NCBI RefSeq assembly: GCF_001435845.1
Contig: NZ_CM003596.1
Location: forward strand, 1,054,001 to 1,118,000
Length of the DNA stretch: 64,000 nucleotides
Direction of reading: 5' to 3'
DNA from: Psychrobacter sp. P11G3
Lineage (GTDB): Bacteria; Pseudomonadota; Gammaproteobacteria; Pseudomonadales; Moraxellaceae
A model generated the notes under the pieces. The model did not search any database. It worked only from the letters and a program-made list of their open reading frames with translations, and was not told the origin of the DNA. Below, piece by piece: positions 29,893-40,018 of the stretch (positions are counted from its first letter, which is position 1; the number at the start of each line of letters is the position of its first letter). Position numbers and translations under genes: made by a program.

Positions 29893-30300
29893 ATGATGAA
29901 AAAAATGATATCACAAGCCACGCCAACGGTTGCTGATTGGCACTTTCCCAATATGCCTGCTCATCGTGCACAAGACGGTGATACCGATGGTGAAACGTCA
30001 CCGCAAGCAGATGTATTGGTCGCAGAGCCTGAAGTAGCAAAACCGCCCATGTATGCGGTCGTTATGTACAATGACAACTACACGCCGATGGAGTTTGTTG
30101 TATACATATTGCAGTCAGAATTTCGTCATAGTATGGATTCTGCGGTCGAGATTATGCTGACTATTCATAATAGCAGCAAAGGTATTGCTGGCATTTATCC
30201 CAAAGATATCGCCGAGACTAAGGCCAAAAAAGTAAATAGTCTGGCCCATCGTGAAGGTTATCCGTTATTGACCCAAATCGAACCACACCAAGGCGAGTAG
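29893..30300 (+). CDS. clpS: ClpS adaptor
   Basis: A 135-residue adaptor that delivers N-degron substrates to ClpA. The folded core (about 53-130) contains the YNDNYTPMEFVV motif that forms the N-degron pocket, plus a MLTIH segment. The N-terminal 50 residues are acidic and longer than in E. coli ClpS (106 residues). Several ATGs compete at 29893-29905 without a clear ribosome site. clpA follows, but only after 636 bases and a terminator. Confidence 0.93.
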   Translation: MMKKMISQATPTVADWHFPNMPAHRAQDGDTDGETSPQADVLVAEPEVAKPPMYAVVMYNDNYTPMEFVVYILQSEFRHSMDSAVEIMLTIHNSSKGIAGIYPKDIAETKAKKVNSLAHREGYPLLTQIEPHQGE

Positions 30301-30936
30301 AGCAATTTATTAATTTCTTATACTGATATATGGCTCTATTAAAACTTTATCTAATATTTTGTACTTTTAAGTAATCTATATTAAAGCTCACCTTTATAGT
30401 GAGCTTTTTTGACTTTTCAGTCACCCTTCTTATAAATGAACTTTGCCTTTTAAAATATTTTTATTATTCATATAGTGTTGATTTCTATAGCGAATAACCC
30501 TATCTACTAAACAGCCTGTCCAATAGTTTTAGACTAAGTATCTCCGTTGAATTTGCTAAAACCACGTCATTTCTAGCTTTTCAAATATCAATCTCTCTTT
30601 CTATCTAATCAGTTTTTCAACATTTAATATTCGTTATTAAGGTTGTCGCTACTAGCTTGTAGCACGCTTTGATACATTTTAGTCTGTGTTAATAGATTGA
30701 CTCCGTCGAAGTATCGTGTTGATATAAAGAAAAGCGGCCATGGATAGTTGTGATTACTGTTGGCTGATAGCGAGATTATAGTATTTAATCAATAGTCTAC
30801 CGCTTACCTCATTTATTCATGACTTCTAATAATACGAATATAGCCCTTGAACAATTCATCTACCGCCCTGATTTACTTACTAACTCATTCATAAAACTAT
30901 CAATTATAAAGATAGATATAACCGTAGGAAGTTGTT
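30301..30936. other. 636-bp gap between clpS and clpA
   Basis: No reading frame of note. A good rho-independent terminator lies at 30383-30410. The rest is AT-rich with no recognised RNA gene, insertion sequence or operator, and must hold the clpA promoter. A GGAAG ribosome site precedes the clpA ATG. Confidence 0.6.
30383..30410 (+). terminator. Rho-independent terminator after clpS
   Basis: AAAGCTCAC (30383-30391) pairs with GTGAGCTTT (30399-30407), followed by a T-run to 30410. Confidence 0.85.
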
Positions 30937-33468
30937 ATGTTAAGTCGTCATCTTGAAGTTTCTCTACGTTTAGCAATGACGCTTGCGCGCCAAAAATCGC
31001 ATGAGTATCTCACTGTTGAACACTTGCTTTTGGCCTTATTAGAAAACACTCATGCTGCCAATACGTTGACTGCTTGTAATGCTAATGTCTCGGCGTTGCG
31101 TACTGAGCTTGAGGTTTATATTAATAAACACACGCCAACTATCGATGCTGATACAGAACAGTCACCGCAGCCGACTCAAAGCTTTGATCGTATCTTGCAA
31201 CGTGCTATTTTTCACGTGCAGTCGATCGGTGGTGGTCGTCTGGTGGAAGGGTCTGATATTTTGGTCTCTATGTTTTCAGAACATGATACCTATGCTGTCT
31301 ACCTGCTTAAAAAACAAGGCATCAGTCGCCTTGAGTTAACCCAGTATTTATCACACGGCCAAGATAAAGAAGAGCCTTCTGAATCACGCGGTTCTGCAGG
31401 CACTGAGCGTCGTAGTGCTTCTGAAAAGACCAGTAAAGATCCCTTAGTTGAATTTGCGACCAATCTAAACCAGCGAGCTGCTGAAGGTAAAACCGATCCT
31501 TTGATTGGACGTGCTTCTGAAATTGAACGTGCTGCCCAAGTACTGTGCCGTCGTCGTAAAAATAACCCATTGCTAGTAGGTGAGCCTGGTGTCGGTAAAA
31601 CCTCTATCGCTGAAGGTTTAGCATGGTTAATTATTAACGACAAAGCACCAAAGCCCCTTAATGGTTGCGTGATTTATAGCCTAGATATTGGTTCACTGAT
31701 TGCGGGAACTAAGTATCGCGGTGACTTTGAAAAACGCATGAAGTCATTGCTTGATGCGTTAAAGAAAAAACCAAATGCTATTCTTTTTATCGATGAAATT
31801 CATATGATTATTGGTGCTGGTTCATCTATGAGCAGCAATATGGATGTATCGAATCTTATCAAGCCAGCGCTTGCTAACGGTGAGCTGCGTTGTATTGGTT
31901 CAACGACCTTTACTGAGTATCGCCAAGTATTTGAAAAAGATCATGCATTGTCGCGTCGTTTCCAAAAAATCGATGTTAAAGAACCTAGTGTGGATGACAC
32001 CATCGATATCTTACGCGGTCTGAAACCTCGTTATGAAGAATTCCATAATGTTGAGTATACGGATGAAGCGTTGGTCACAGCGGTACAGTTATCAGCCAAA
32101 CATATTCATGAGCGTTTTTTACCTGACAAAGCTATTGACGTGATTGACGAAGCAGGTGCATATAAGCGCTTAGGTGTGGTGCCTGATGTCGATGATATCG
32201 AAGCGGAAGAAAGTTTCATTGCTGATTTAGAGCAAGATTTTGATGCGCAGATTGATGCTGATATCGATGGCGATACAGATAATGAAATGCAGGATGAAGC
32301 AGCGACTGCGAAAGCAAGCGATAGTGCTAAATCAGCAGATGGTGTGAAATTATCAAAAGGTCAAAAGCCACCGATGAAAATCGATGTGGCTGATATTGAA
32401 GCTATTATTGCTAAACTAGCACGTATTCCACCCAAATCTGTATCGAGTGATGACAAGAGTATCCTTGAACACTTAGATCGAGATCTAAAGCACTTGGTAT
32501 TTGGTCAAGATGAGGCGATTGCTACGTTGGCCGATGCTATCAAGCTATCACGTGCAGGATTAAAAGCGCCAGATAAGCCAATCGGTTCATTTATGTTTGC
32601 AGGTCCAACTGGTGTGGGTAAAACAGAAGTATCACGTCAGCTAGCGAACCTGTTAGGTGTAGAATTGGTACGCTTTGATATGTCAGAGTACATGGAAGCG
32701 CACACGGCATCACGCTTGATTGGCGCGCCTCCAGGTTATGTTGGCTATGATCAAGGTGGTTTGCTCACCGAAAAAATCAATCAGCATCCACATTGTGTGT
32801 TGTTGCTTGATGAGATTGAAAAGGCGCATCCAGATGTCTTCAACTTGTTACTACAAGTAATGGATCATGGTACATTGACCGATAACAATGGTCGTGTAGC
32901 AATCTTTAAGCAAGTCATCGTTATTATGACAACGAACGTTGGTGCTGATAGTATCAGTCGCTCGTCAATGGGCTTTACTCAACAAGACCATAGTCGTGAT
33001 AATACAGAATCACTGAAACGTGTCTTCACGCCAGAGTTCCGTAATCGCTTAGACGCTATAATTCAGTTCAACCCTCTAGATACGTCAGTTGTTGTATCAG
33101 TTGTCGATAAGTTCTTGGTTGAATTACAAGTACAGCTTGATGATAAGCAAGTAACGTTAGAGATTGATGATGATGTACGTGATTACTTGGCGGATAAAGG
33201 CTATGACCGTCTAATGGGTGCACGTCCAATGCAGCGTCTGATTCAAGATGAAATCAAAAAACCATTGGCAAGTATGATTTTGTTTGGTGATTTGGTCAAT
33301 GGCGGTGTCGTGCATCTGACCTTAGAGCCTAAAGTCGATGATTCTCAAGAGAATGATACGATGAAGCTTGATAAGGTATCAGACAAAGGCTCAGCTGACA
33401 GCCGTATTATTCTGACAGTTGTTGAAACTCATGAACCGCATCCTGATTCTGAGTCTCTAGCTAGCTAA
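30937..33468 (+). CDS. clpA: ClpA unfoldase (ATP-dependent Clp protease subunit)
   Basis: An 843-residue hexameric AAA+ unfoldase that feeds substrates to ClpP. The Clp N domain (1-145) precedes D1 (Walker A GEPGVGKT at about 215) and D2 (Walker A GPTGVGKT at about 556, Walker B LLLDEIEKAHPD). The ClpP-docking loop position reads SMGFTQQD, where E. coli has IGL. An acidic, low-complexity insert of about 60 residues between D1 and D2 (about 420-482) explains the excess over E. coli ClpA (758). It is separated from clpS by its own promoter region. Confidence 0.95.
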   Translation: MLSRHLEVSLRLAMTLARQKSHEYLTVEHLLLALLENTHAANTLTACNANVSALRTELEVYINKHTPTIDADTEQSPQPTQSFDRILQRAIFHVQSIGGGRLVEGSDILVSMFSEHDTYAVYLLKKQGISRLELTQYLSHGQDKEEPSESRGSAGTERRSASEKTSKDPLVEFATNLNQRAAEGKTDPLIGRASEIERAAQVLCRRRKNNPLLVGEPGVGKTSIAEGLAWLIINDKAPKPLNGCVIYSLDIGSLIAGTKYRGDFEKRMKSLLDALKKKPNAILFIDEIHMIIGAGSSMSSNMDVSNLIKPALANGELRCIGSTTFTEYRQVFEKDHALSRRFQKIDVKEPSVDDTIDILRGLKPRYEEFHNVEYTDEALVTAVQLSAKHIHERFLPDKAIDVIDEAGAYKRLGVVPDVDDIEAEESFIADLEQDFDAQIDADIDGDTDNEMQDEAATAKASDSAKSADGVKLSKGQKPPMKIDVADIEAIIAKLARIPPKSVSSDDKSILEHLDRDLKHLVFGQDEAIATLADAIKLSRAGLKAPDKPIGSFMFAGPTGVGKTEVSRQLANLLGVELVRFDMSEYMEAHTASRLIGAPPGYVGYDQGGLLTEKINQHPHCVLLLDEIEKAHPDVFNLLLQVMDHGTLTDNNGRVAIFKQVIVIMTTNVGADSISRSSMGFTQQDHSRDNTESLKRVFTPEFRNRLDAIIQFNPLDTSVVVSVVDKFLVELQVQLDDKQVTLEIDDDVRDYLADKGYDRLMGARPMQRLIQDEIKKPLASMILFGDLVNGGVVHLTLEPKVDDSQENDTMKLDKVSDKGSADSRIILTVVETHEPHPDSESLAS

Positions 33469-33490
33469 GTTACTGATGTTGATATCACAA

Positions 33491-33527
33491 AAACGGCTAC
33501 CGTATTACTGCGGTAGCCGTTTTTTTA
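33491..33527 (+). terminator. Rho-independent terminator after clpA
   Basis: AAACGGCTACCG (33491-33502) pairs with CGGTAGCCGTTT (33511-33522), loop TATTACTG, then a T-run. Confidence 0.9.
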
Positions 33528-33647
33528 TTGCTATAATTCATCAACAAAGTACACATCGTTTTTTGTTAGTATGATTATTTACAGTAAACTGGCTTTAACA
33601 AAGCTATGGAATTTATAACAAGATAACAAGTATAAAAAGGACACACT

Positions 33648-34385
33648 ATGGAACTATTTGATGAACCGACAACCAAGACTCCAGAACAAAAACAAGCGAT
33701 TTTAGACAATGTCCGTTTACCAGAAGATTGGAAAATGGCATTAGCAGATGAATTAACGTCTGAGAATATGGACAATCTACGCGCATTTTTGAAGGAAGCC
33801 TATCAGTCGGATGATAGTATCTATCCGCCTGCACCATTGATGTTCAATGCGCTGAACCTTACGCCGCTATCACAAGTCAAAGTGGTAATCTTGGGCCAAG
33901 ATCCTTATCATCGTCCAGGTCAGGCTATGGGGTTATCATTTTCTGTTCCTAAAGCCATTCCTAAGCCACCATCATTGAATAACTTGCTTAAAGAAATGGC
34001 AGATGATATTGGTATTCGCCCTTCGGCGCATGGTGATTTGACATACTGGGCACAGCAAGGCGTTCTACTACTCAATAGCTCACTGACTGTACGAGAAGGC
34101 GAGCCAAACAGTCATCAGAATAAGGGCTGGGAGCAGTTTACTGATGCTGTCATCGATGCCGTCAATGAACAGACAAAGCATACCGTGTTTATTTTATGGG
34201 GTAGTAAAGCCCAGAAGAAAGGTAAGTATATCGATACGGATAAGCATTTGATTCTGACAGCGGTACATCCATCACCACTGGCAGCAAATCGTGGCGGCTT
34301 CTTTGGCACTAAACCTTTTTCTAAAACAAATGACTATTTGGCGCAGTATGGCCAAACTCCAATTGACTGGCAATTACCACAATAA
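33648..34385 (+). CDS. ung: Uracil-DNA glycosylase
   Basis: A 245-residue family-1 UDG that removes uracil from DNA. The water-activating loop GQDPYHRPGQAMG and the minor-groove loop HPSPLAANRGG are both present. The ribosome site AAAGGA lies seven bases upstream of the ATG. The tadA ATG follows its TAA directly, with no gap. Confidence 0.97.
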   Translation: MELFDEPTTKTPEQKQAILDNVRLPEDWKMALADELTSENMDNLRAFLKEAYQSDDSIYPPAPLMFNALNLTPLSQVKVVILGQDPYHRPGQAMGLSFSVPKAIPKPPSLNNLLKEMADDIGIRPSAHGDLTYWAQQGVLLLNSSLTVREGEPNSHQNKGWEQFTDAVIDAVNEQTKHTVFILWGSKAQKKGKYIDTDKHLILTAVHPSPLAANRGGFFGTKPFSKTNDYLAQYGQTPIDWQLPQ

Positions 34386-34937
34386 ATGCAAAATATACAG
34401 AATATAAGCTTAATGCCGTATCAACCTTTAAATATTCAGGCCAGCACCTTTTGGTTAGCTGAGGATATTAAATGGATGCAACAAGCAATTGAACTTGCTA
34501 AGCAAGGTGCTGAACGAGGAGAGGTACCGGTAGGTGCGGTATTGGTATATGATCAGCAGATTATCGGTCAAGGATTTAATCAACCAATTAGTAGCCATGA
34601 TGCTACTGCTCATGCAGAGATAGTTGCATTGAGAGACGCTTGTACGCGTTTAGAAAATTATCGACTGCCGCTACAGACTACTTTATACGTCACTCTAGAG
34701 CCGTGTACGATGTGTATCGGTGCATTAATCCATGCGCGTGTAAACAAGTTGGTGTATGCAGCGAGTGAACCGCGTGCTGGTATGGTTGGTAGTCAAATGG
34801 ACCTATCATTACAACCTTTTTACAACCATAGTATTCAAGCCTATAATGGATTATGCAGGGAGCATAGCAGTCAAATACTAAAGACATTTTTTCGTGAGCG
34901 TAGGCAAGCGGCAAAAAAGAATAAGGCCACTATGTAA
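34386..34937 (+). CDS. tadA: tRNA-specific adenosine deaminase
   Basis: A 183-residue zinc deaminase that converts A34 to inosine in tRNA-Arg(ACG). Zinc-site motifs HAEIVALRD and PCTMC are present. The N-terminus carries about 25 extra residues before the core (WMQQAIELAKQG); an internal start at Met28 or Met10 is possible. The gene abuts ung and has no ribosome site of its own, so it is probably translated by coupling. Confidence 0.93.
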   Translation: MQNIQNISLMPYQPLNIQASTFWLAEDIKWMQQAIELAKQGAERGEVPVGAVLVYDQQIIGQGFNQPISSHDATAHAEIVALRDACTRLENYRLPLQTTLYVTLEPCTMCIGALIHARVNKLVYAASEPRAGMVGSQMDLSLQPFYNHSIQAYNGLCREHSSQILKTFFRERRQAAKKNKATM

Positions 34938-35126
34938 ATTCAAAATACTAATAAACAAGATATCAGTCTTGGTGCTAGTGGTCACGATGATTTTTTGCTA
35001 TAATATTGCCCTATTTGATAGCACTCATCTTAATGGGCTATTAAAGACTTGACATACGAATAAATATTGTTTTATTAATAACATACGATAAGCGATATAA
35101 GTAACGCATATTATTGAGTAAGTATT

Positions 35127-35894
35127 ATGACTAGTTCTACACCTGATAATGTTTTACTCAATACAGAGAATAGCCACACCTCATCAGTGCGCTATCCTGT
35201 TATTTGTATCGATGGTCCTAGTGGCGCTGGTAAAGGCACGGTTACATGGCGTCTAGCACAAGTGTTAGGCTATCAGTTATTAGACTCTGGTGCGCTTTAT
35301 AGAATTGTTGGGCTAAAAGCCTTTGAAGCGGGTTTAATCAGCGCAGATGCCAGCCAACCAATTGACGAAGATGGTGTATTAACATTAACTGAAAGCTTGG
35401 AGATAGCGTTTGTACCAAACAATGACTCAGGACGTGTAGATATCATTGTTAATGGACAAGCAGTAGGTGAGCAAGTACGCAATGAAATGGTTGGAGGCTA
35501 TGCATCACAGATAGCTGTCTTTCCACAGGTTCGCCAAGCATTGCTCAAGCTACAACAAGATATGGCCACTCGTTCAGGTTTGGTTGCTGATGGTCGCGAT
35601 ATGGGTACGGTCGTTTTTCCAGATGCTGATGTTAAAGTATTTTTGACAGCCAGTGCTGAAGCACGTGCAGAGCGCCGTGTGACTCAGTTACTGAACGCTG
35701 GTCAAACAGCAGATTTTGAGGCGATTTTAGCGACGATAAAAGAGCGTGATGATCGTGATGAAAATCGCAGTACAGCGCCATCGAAGCCTGCGGCAGATGC
35801 TTTATTGCTTGATAGTTCAGCGCTTAATGCTGATGCTGTATATGAGCAGGTCAAAAAGCATTGCCAAGATAAAGGTGTGTTTTTCACCAGTTAG
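35127..35894 (+). CDS. cmk: Cytidylate kinase
   Basis: A 255-residue enzyme that phosphorylates CMP and dCMP. The P-loop IDGPSGAGKGTV, the DSGALYR motif and the DGRDMGTVVFPDA segment are typical of Cmk. About 20 N-terminal residues precede the core. It lies upstream of rpsA, as in most gammaproteobacteria, but with a 307-bp leader region between. Confidence 0.95.
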   Translation: MTSSTPDNVLLNTENSHTSSVRYPVICIDGPSGAGKGTVTWRLAQVLGYQLLDSGALYRIVGLKAFEAGLISADASQPIDEDGVLTLTESLEIAFVPNNDSGRVDIIVNGQAVGEQVRNEMVGGYASQIAVFPQVRQALLKLQQDMATRSGLVADGRDMGTVVFPDADVKVFLTASAEARAERRVTQLLNAGQTADFEAILATIKERDDRDENRSTAPSKPAADALLLDSSALNADAVYEQVKKHCQDKGVFFTS

Positions 35895-36101
35895 TTATTT
35901 AATAGCTAGTAAAAACAACATATTAAGTACTAAAAAGTTTCCTATTAATCATTGTTTTAGTATAAAATAATACGGTTAAGTTGAATTTTATTAAAGCAGT
36001 AAGAAAAATCTATTTTGTTTGGAGTATTGCATTCGATATAAGACAGTTGTTGTTAGTCAGTTTTAATCACGATGAGCTCGCTATCAACAAACGTTTTTTT
36101 A

Positions 36102-36194
36102 TATGATTGCATGGGATATAAAACCAGTATTTCGTTCTATACAATCATAAATTTGATCCGTACTGTGCTGGACAGGATACGGCTATACAAAGGT
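36102..36194 (+). promoter_or_regulatory. Structured leader of rpsA (putative S1 autoregulatory hairpins)
   Basis: Two hairpins precede rpsA. One pairs TATGATTG (36102-36109) with CAATCATA (36142-36149). The other pairs CCGTACTGT (36158-36166) with ACAG-ga-TACGG (36172-36182) around the loop GCTGG. The ribosome site is a weak AAAGG (36190-36194). In E. coli, rpsA is translated from a degenerate site within a folded leader and repressed by its own product. The same layout is inferred here. No gene lies in 35895-36201. Confidence 0.5.
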
Positions 36195-36201
36195 AGACAT
36201 A

Positions 36202-37890
36202 ATGGAATCATTTGCTGAACTATTTGAAGCGAGCATTGAAGAGCAGGGCCTAGATATCGAGCGTGGCTCGGTTATTACAGGTGCTGTTGTGGCCATCGAT
36301 AGTGATTGGATCACAGTAGATACTGGTCTTAAATCTGAAGGTATCGTCGCTCGTGAAGAGTTTTTAAGCGAAGAAGGCGAACTTGAAGTTGAAGTTGGCG
36401 ATAGCGTTGATGTCGTAGTTGAAGCGGTTGATAACGGCATGGGTCAAACCTTGCTGTCACGTGAGAAAGCTAAACGTGTTGAAACTTGGAACTTCCTTGA
36501 AAAAATCGCTGATAACGATGAAATCGTTAAAGGTATTATCTCAAGCAAAGTTAAAGGCGGTTTCACTGTAGATATCGGTTCAGTACGCGCGTTCTTACCA
36601 GGTTCATTGGTAGATGTACGTCCTATCCGTGATACAACGCATCTTGAAGGCAAAGAGCTAGAATTCAAAGTCATCAAACTTGACCAAAAACGTAACAACG
36701 TTGTTGTTAGCCGCCGTGCAGTTATGGAAGCTGAAAACTCAGCTGAGCGCGAAGAGCTATTGAACAAGCTTGAAGAAGGCATCGAGATCGAAGGTATCGT
36801 TAAGAACCTTACTGATTACGGCGCGTTCGTTGATCTAGGTGGTATTGATGGTCTATTGCACATCACTGACATGGCATGGCGCCGTATCAAGCATCCATCT
36901 GAAGTTGTTGAAGTTGGCCAAGACCTAAAAGTTAAAGTATTGAAGTTTGACCGTGAACGCAATCGCGTTAGCCTAGGTCTAAAACAACTTGGTACTGATC
37001 CTTGGGATAATGTTGGCGGCACTTACCCAGTAGGTAGTGTTGTAAAAGCTCGCGTAACCAACTTGACTGACTATGGTTGTTTCGCTGAGATTTCTGAAGG
37101 TATCGAAGGTCTAGTACACGTATCAGAAATGGATCATACCAACAAAAACATCCACCCATCTAAAGTTGTTCAAGTGGGCGATGAAGTTGAAGTAATGATT
37201 CTTGATATCGATGAAGAACGTCGTCGTATCAGCCTAGGTATCAAACAAACTCTAGCTAACCCATGGGATGAGTTTGATAAGAAACATGAGCGCGGTGATA
37301 AAATCACTGGTACTATCAAATCAATCACTGACTTCGGTATCTTTATCGGTCTAGACGGCGGTATTGATGGTCTTGTTCATCTATCTGATATCTCTTGGAA
37401 CGAAACTGGCGAAGATGCTATTCGTAACTACAACAAAGGTGACACCGTTGAAGCAATGGTATTGTCTGTAGATGCAGAAGCCAACCGTATCAGCCTAGGC
37501 GTTAAGCAGTTAAGCTCTGATCCATTCAACGAATACCTAGTCAACAATGACCGTGGTGCTATCGTTAATGGTAAAGTAAAAGAAGTAGACGCTAAAGGTG
37601 CTACTATCGAACTTGCTGACGAAGTTGAAGCTTATCTACGTGCTTCTGAAATCCAACGTGACCGCGTTGAAGATGCAACTAAGCATCTGACTGTTGGTGA
37701 TGACGTTGAAGCGAAAATCATCAGTGTTGATCGTAAAACACGCAACATCAACTTGTCTATCAAAGCGAAAGACGAAGCTGAAGAGCGTCAAGCGATTAAA
37801 GATCTTGGTAGCACGAACACTACTGCTGCTCCAGGTTCTGATGCACAGCCAAAAACTATTGGTGATTTGATCAAAGAGCAAATGCAGTAA
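36202..37890 (+). CDS. rpsA: 30S ribosomal protein S1
   Basis: A 562-residue RNA-binding protein that helps mRNA bind the 30S subunit. Six S1 repeats are visible. The later ones each end in ISLG or NLS motifs (for example [27 protein letters not shown]), and three contain G-F/H-V-S/H-x-D type loops such as GLVHVSEMD. Length matches the family. It is preceded by a folded leader and followed by a UUCG-loop terminator. Confidence 0.97.
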   Translation: MESFAELFEASIEEQGLDIERGSVITGAVVAIDSDWITVDTGLKSEGIVAREEFLSEEGELEVEVGDSVDVVVEAVDNGMGQTLLSREKAKRVETWNFLEKIADNDEIVKGIISSKVKGGFTVDIGSVRAFLPGSLVDVRPIRDTTHLEGKELEFKVIKLDQKRNNVVVSRRAVMEAENSAEREELLNKLEEGIEIEGIVKNLTDYGAFVDLGGIDGLLHITDMAWRRIKHPSEVVEVGQDLKVKVLKFDRERNRVSLGLKQLGTDPWDNVGGTYPVGSVVKARVTNLTDYGCFAEISEGIEGLVHVSEMDHTNKNIHPSKVVQVGDEVEVMILDIDEERRRISLGIKQTLANPWDEFDKKHERGDKITGTIKSITDFGIFIGLDGGIDGLVHLSDISWNETGEDAIRNYNKGDTVEAMVLSVDAEANRISLGVKQLSSDPFNEYLVNNDRGAIVNGKVKEVDAKGATIELADEVEAYLRASEIQRDRVEDATKHLTVGDDVEAKIISVDRKTRNINLSIKAKDEAEERQAIKDLGSTNTTAAPGSDAQPKTIGDLIKEQMQ

Positions 37891-37920
37891 GCTGCAAACT
37901 ATTGATATAAAAGTAATATG

Positions 37921-37948
37921 AAAAAAGCGACTTCGGTCGCTTTTTTTT
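37921..37948 (+). terminator. Rho-independent terminator after rpsA
   Basis: AAAAAAGCGAC (37921-37931) pairs with GTCGCTTTTTT (37936-37946) around a TTCG tetraloop, followed by further T. Confidence 0.92.
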
Positions 37949-38214
37949 ATGATTAGATTTTATTAACACAGTTAGTAATAGAGGTTTTTAGCCAAATGGG
38001 CAAACTCTTATTCCCATTTACGCTAATATCCGCTATCATTTGCACCATTGAGTAACGAGATGATAGTTATAAGCTTTTTACAGTTATAATACGATTCTGA
38101 ATGTTAGTTTTCAAAGATTCAGTATATATAGTTTAATTATCCAAACGCATTTACGTACTATAGAGCGTTGACTTATCATCAGCTTATCCATCAATCAACA
38201 AGGCAAGCGTAATA
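37949..38214. other. Intergenic region before ihfB
   Basis: No gene is seen. A small inverted repeat (AAATGGG/CCCATTT, about 37995-38020) and a TATAAT at 38095-38100 are present, but no convincing -35 box pairs with that TATAAT. Confidence 0.4.
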
Positions 38215-38520
38215 ATGCAGCAAGCGATTAACAAATCCGAATTTATCAGTAATTTGAGTGCAAACTGTGACAACATGGCAGATACCGTGGTTGATGACGC
38301 AGTGCGTGAAATCTTAAACTTGATGACCCATACTTTAGCCAATGATGGCCGAGTCGAAGTTCGCGGATTCGGTAGTTTTTGTCTACATCATCGCCGTGCC
38401 CGTATGGGACGTAATCCTAAGACAGGTGAAAGCGTACCTGTGCCGGCTAAAGCGATTCCACATTTTAAGCCAGGTAAGGCCTTACGCGAAGCAGTAAACG
38501 ATACGGTAGCAAACGGTTAG
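38215..38520 (+). CDS. ihfB: Integration host factor subunit beta
   Basis: A 101-residue DNA-bending protein of the HU/IHF family. The family signature [22 protein letters not shown] contains the DNA-intercalating arm. It pairs with IhfA (not in the window). Its place after rpsA is conserved in gammaproteobacteria and separates it from hupB (58167). Confidence 0.95.
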   Translation: MQQAINKSEFISNLSANCDNMADTVVDDAVREILNLMTHTLANDGRVEVRGFGSFCLHHRRARMGRNPKTGESVPVPAKAIPHFKPGKALREAVNDTVANG

Positions 38521-38582
38521 TTAAACCAGCACTGGCTATCAAACCGTCAAAATTTATCACTCCAAACTGAGGTAACTGTCTC

Positions 38583-38990
38583 ATGCGCTTTCTACTATTT
38601 GTATTGCTGTTTTTGAGCTTTGCCTATTCACTTGGTTTGGTATTGGCAAATAATACTGAGGTCGGAGTCAACCTACTGTTTTCACAAGCACCTACGATGA
38701 ATCTAGGGTTGCTACTTATTTTGTGTTTGATGCTAGGTATTGTTATTGGTATTTTACTGGCATTGCTTATCTTTCGTGTGCTACAGAATAAGTGGGAAAT
38801 CTCACGTCTGCAAAAAGCAAATGCAAATCTACAAGAGCAATTGACTCAAGCCCATACAGTTATCGATCGTCAAGCAAGCGCGCCAACAGTAGATGAAGCT
38901 GTTTATGGTGCTTCTGCTGCCAATGTGCAAAGTAGTGACGCAACTAGCCTAACTGAAGGCTCTACTCTGTCTAAGCGTAGACGAGATTAA
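38583..38990 (+). CDS. lapA: LapA-type (DUF1049) inner-membrane protein
   Basis: A 135-residue protein with two N-terminal membrane helices (about 2-21 and 38-65) and a short cytoplasmic coiled coil. The spacing LVLANNTEVGVNLLF between helices is typical of LapA/YciS. In E. coli LapA works with LapB in lipopolysaccharide assembly control. Here lapB is missing, because pyrF follows directly. The last 40 residues are Ser/Ala-rich. Confidence 0.82.
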   Translation: MRFLLFVLLFLSFAYSLGLVLANNTEVGVNLLFSQAPTMNLGLLLILCLMLGIVIGILLALLIFRVLQNKWEISRLQKANANLQEQLTQAHTVIDRQASAPTVDEAVYGASAANVQSSDATSLTEGSTLSKRRRD

Positions 38991-39094
38991 GTCGTTAAGT
39001 GATATTTTAGGTGATCTGCTAGGTGATAGCTTAACGAACGCAGTACTGACCTTAAATACAATACTTTGATAACTTCAAAATATATGGTAAAACC

Positions 39095-39793
39095 ATGAAT
39101 AATGTAATTAACTCTCCAGTTGTCGTTGCTCTAGACAATATGACGGTAGAGGCGTCTTTGGCGCTAGCTGATCAGTTAGATCCATCCCAATGTCGATTGA
39201 AAGTCGGTAAAGAGCTATTTACCCGTTGTGGTCCTGATATCATCAAAGCACTACATCACCGTGATTTCGAAGTGTTTTTAGACTTAAAATTTCATGACAT
39301 TCCGAATACCACTGCTCAAGCAGTATTGGCTGCCGCTGAACTTGGTGTCTGGATGGTGAATGTCCATGCTAGCGCAGGTCTAGAAGCCATGTCGTTGGCA
39401 AAACAGCGCTTGCTAGATAGAGATCTTGATACCTTGCTTATCGCAGTTACCGTATTGACCTCTATGGATAGTGAAGCGTTGATGCAGACAGGCATCACTG
39501 ATAGCTTAGATACCCAAGTCAGCCGACTAGCACAACTGACTAAGCAATCTGGTCTAGATGGGGTGGTGTGCTCGGCTCAAGAAGCAAAGGCACTTAAAGC
39601 ATTATGTGGTCAGGATTTTAAACTGGTGACGCCTGGTATACGTCTAGCTGAAGATAATGCAGATGATCAAAAACGTATCTGTACACCAAGTCAGGCGCTA
39701 ATAGATGGTTCTGATTATTTAGTCATTGGTCGTTCAATCACTCAAGCTTCAGACCCTGCTGCTAAACTACAGACAATACTTCAAAGTATTTAA
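39095..39793 (+). CDS. pyrF: Orotidine 5'-phosphate decarboxylase
   Basis: A 232-residue TIM-barrel enzyme for the last step of UMP synthesis. The catalytic motif [10 protein letters not shown] and the phosphate-site VIGRSITQA are present. It lies in the ihfB-lapA-pyrF string and is followed by a terminator. Confidence 0.96.
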   Translation: MNNVINSPVVVALDNMTVEASLALADQLDPSQCRLKVGKELFTRCGPDIIKALHHRDFEVFLDLKFHDIPNTTAQAVLAAAELGVWMVNVHASAGLEAMSLAKQRLLDRDLDTLLIAVTVLTSMDSEALMQTGITDSLDTQVSRLAQLTKQSGLDGVVCSAQEAKALKALCGQDFKLVTPGIRLAEDNADDQKRICTPSQALIDGSDYLVIGRSITQASDPAAKLQTILQSI

Positions 39794-39813
39794 GTTTGAA
39801 TAGACGTTAAGAA

Positions 39814-39845
39814 AAAAAGACAGCCTAAATGGCTGTCTTTTTACT
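39814..39845 (+). terminator. Rho-independent terminator after pyrF
   Basis: AAAAAGACAGCC (39814-39825) pairs with GGCTGTCTTTTT (39831-39842), loop TAAAT, then T-rich sequence. Confidence 0.88.
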
Positions 39846-40018
39846 TTTTGATGGTATAGAAAAAGCTGCTACACTACTTAAATTTATTATTACAACCGTT
39901 CTAAAATATAATAACTATATTAAAAACGCTCATTTAGCTAAATATCAGTAGTACTGCTATGAGCGTTTATCGCTAATTAGATTTTTAATAATAACGCCAC
40001 TAAGTGATGTTGGATAAT

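Noticed and set aside
30521..30560. Possible insertion-sequence end near CAGCCTGTCCAATAG
   Set aside because: No matching inverted end or target duplication could be found in the window.
38072..38100. Promoter from TATAAT at 38095 before ihfB
   Set aside because: No -35 hexamer at a suitable distance.
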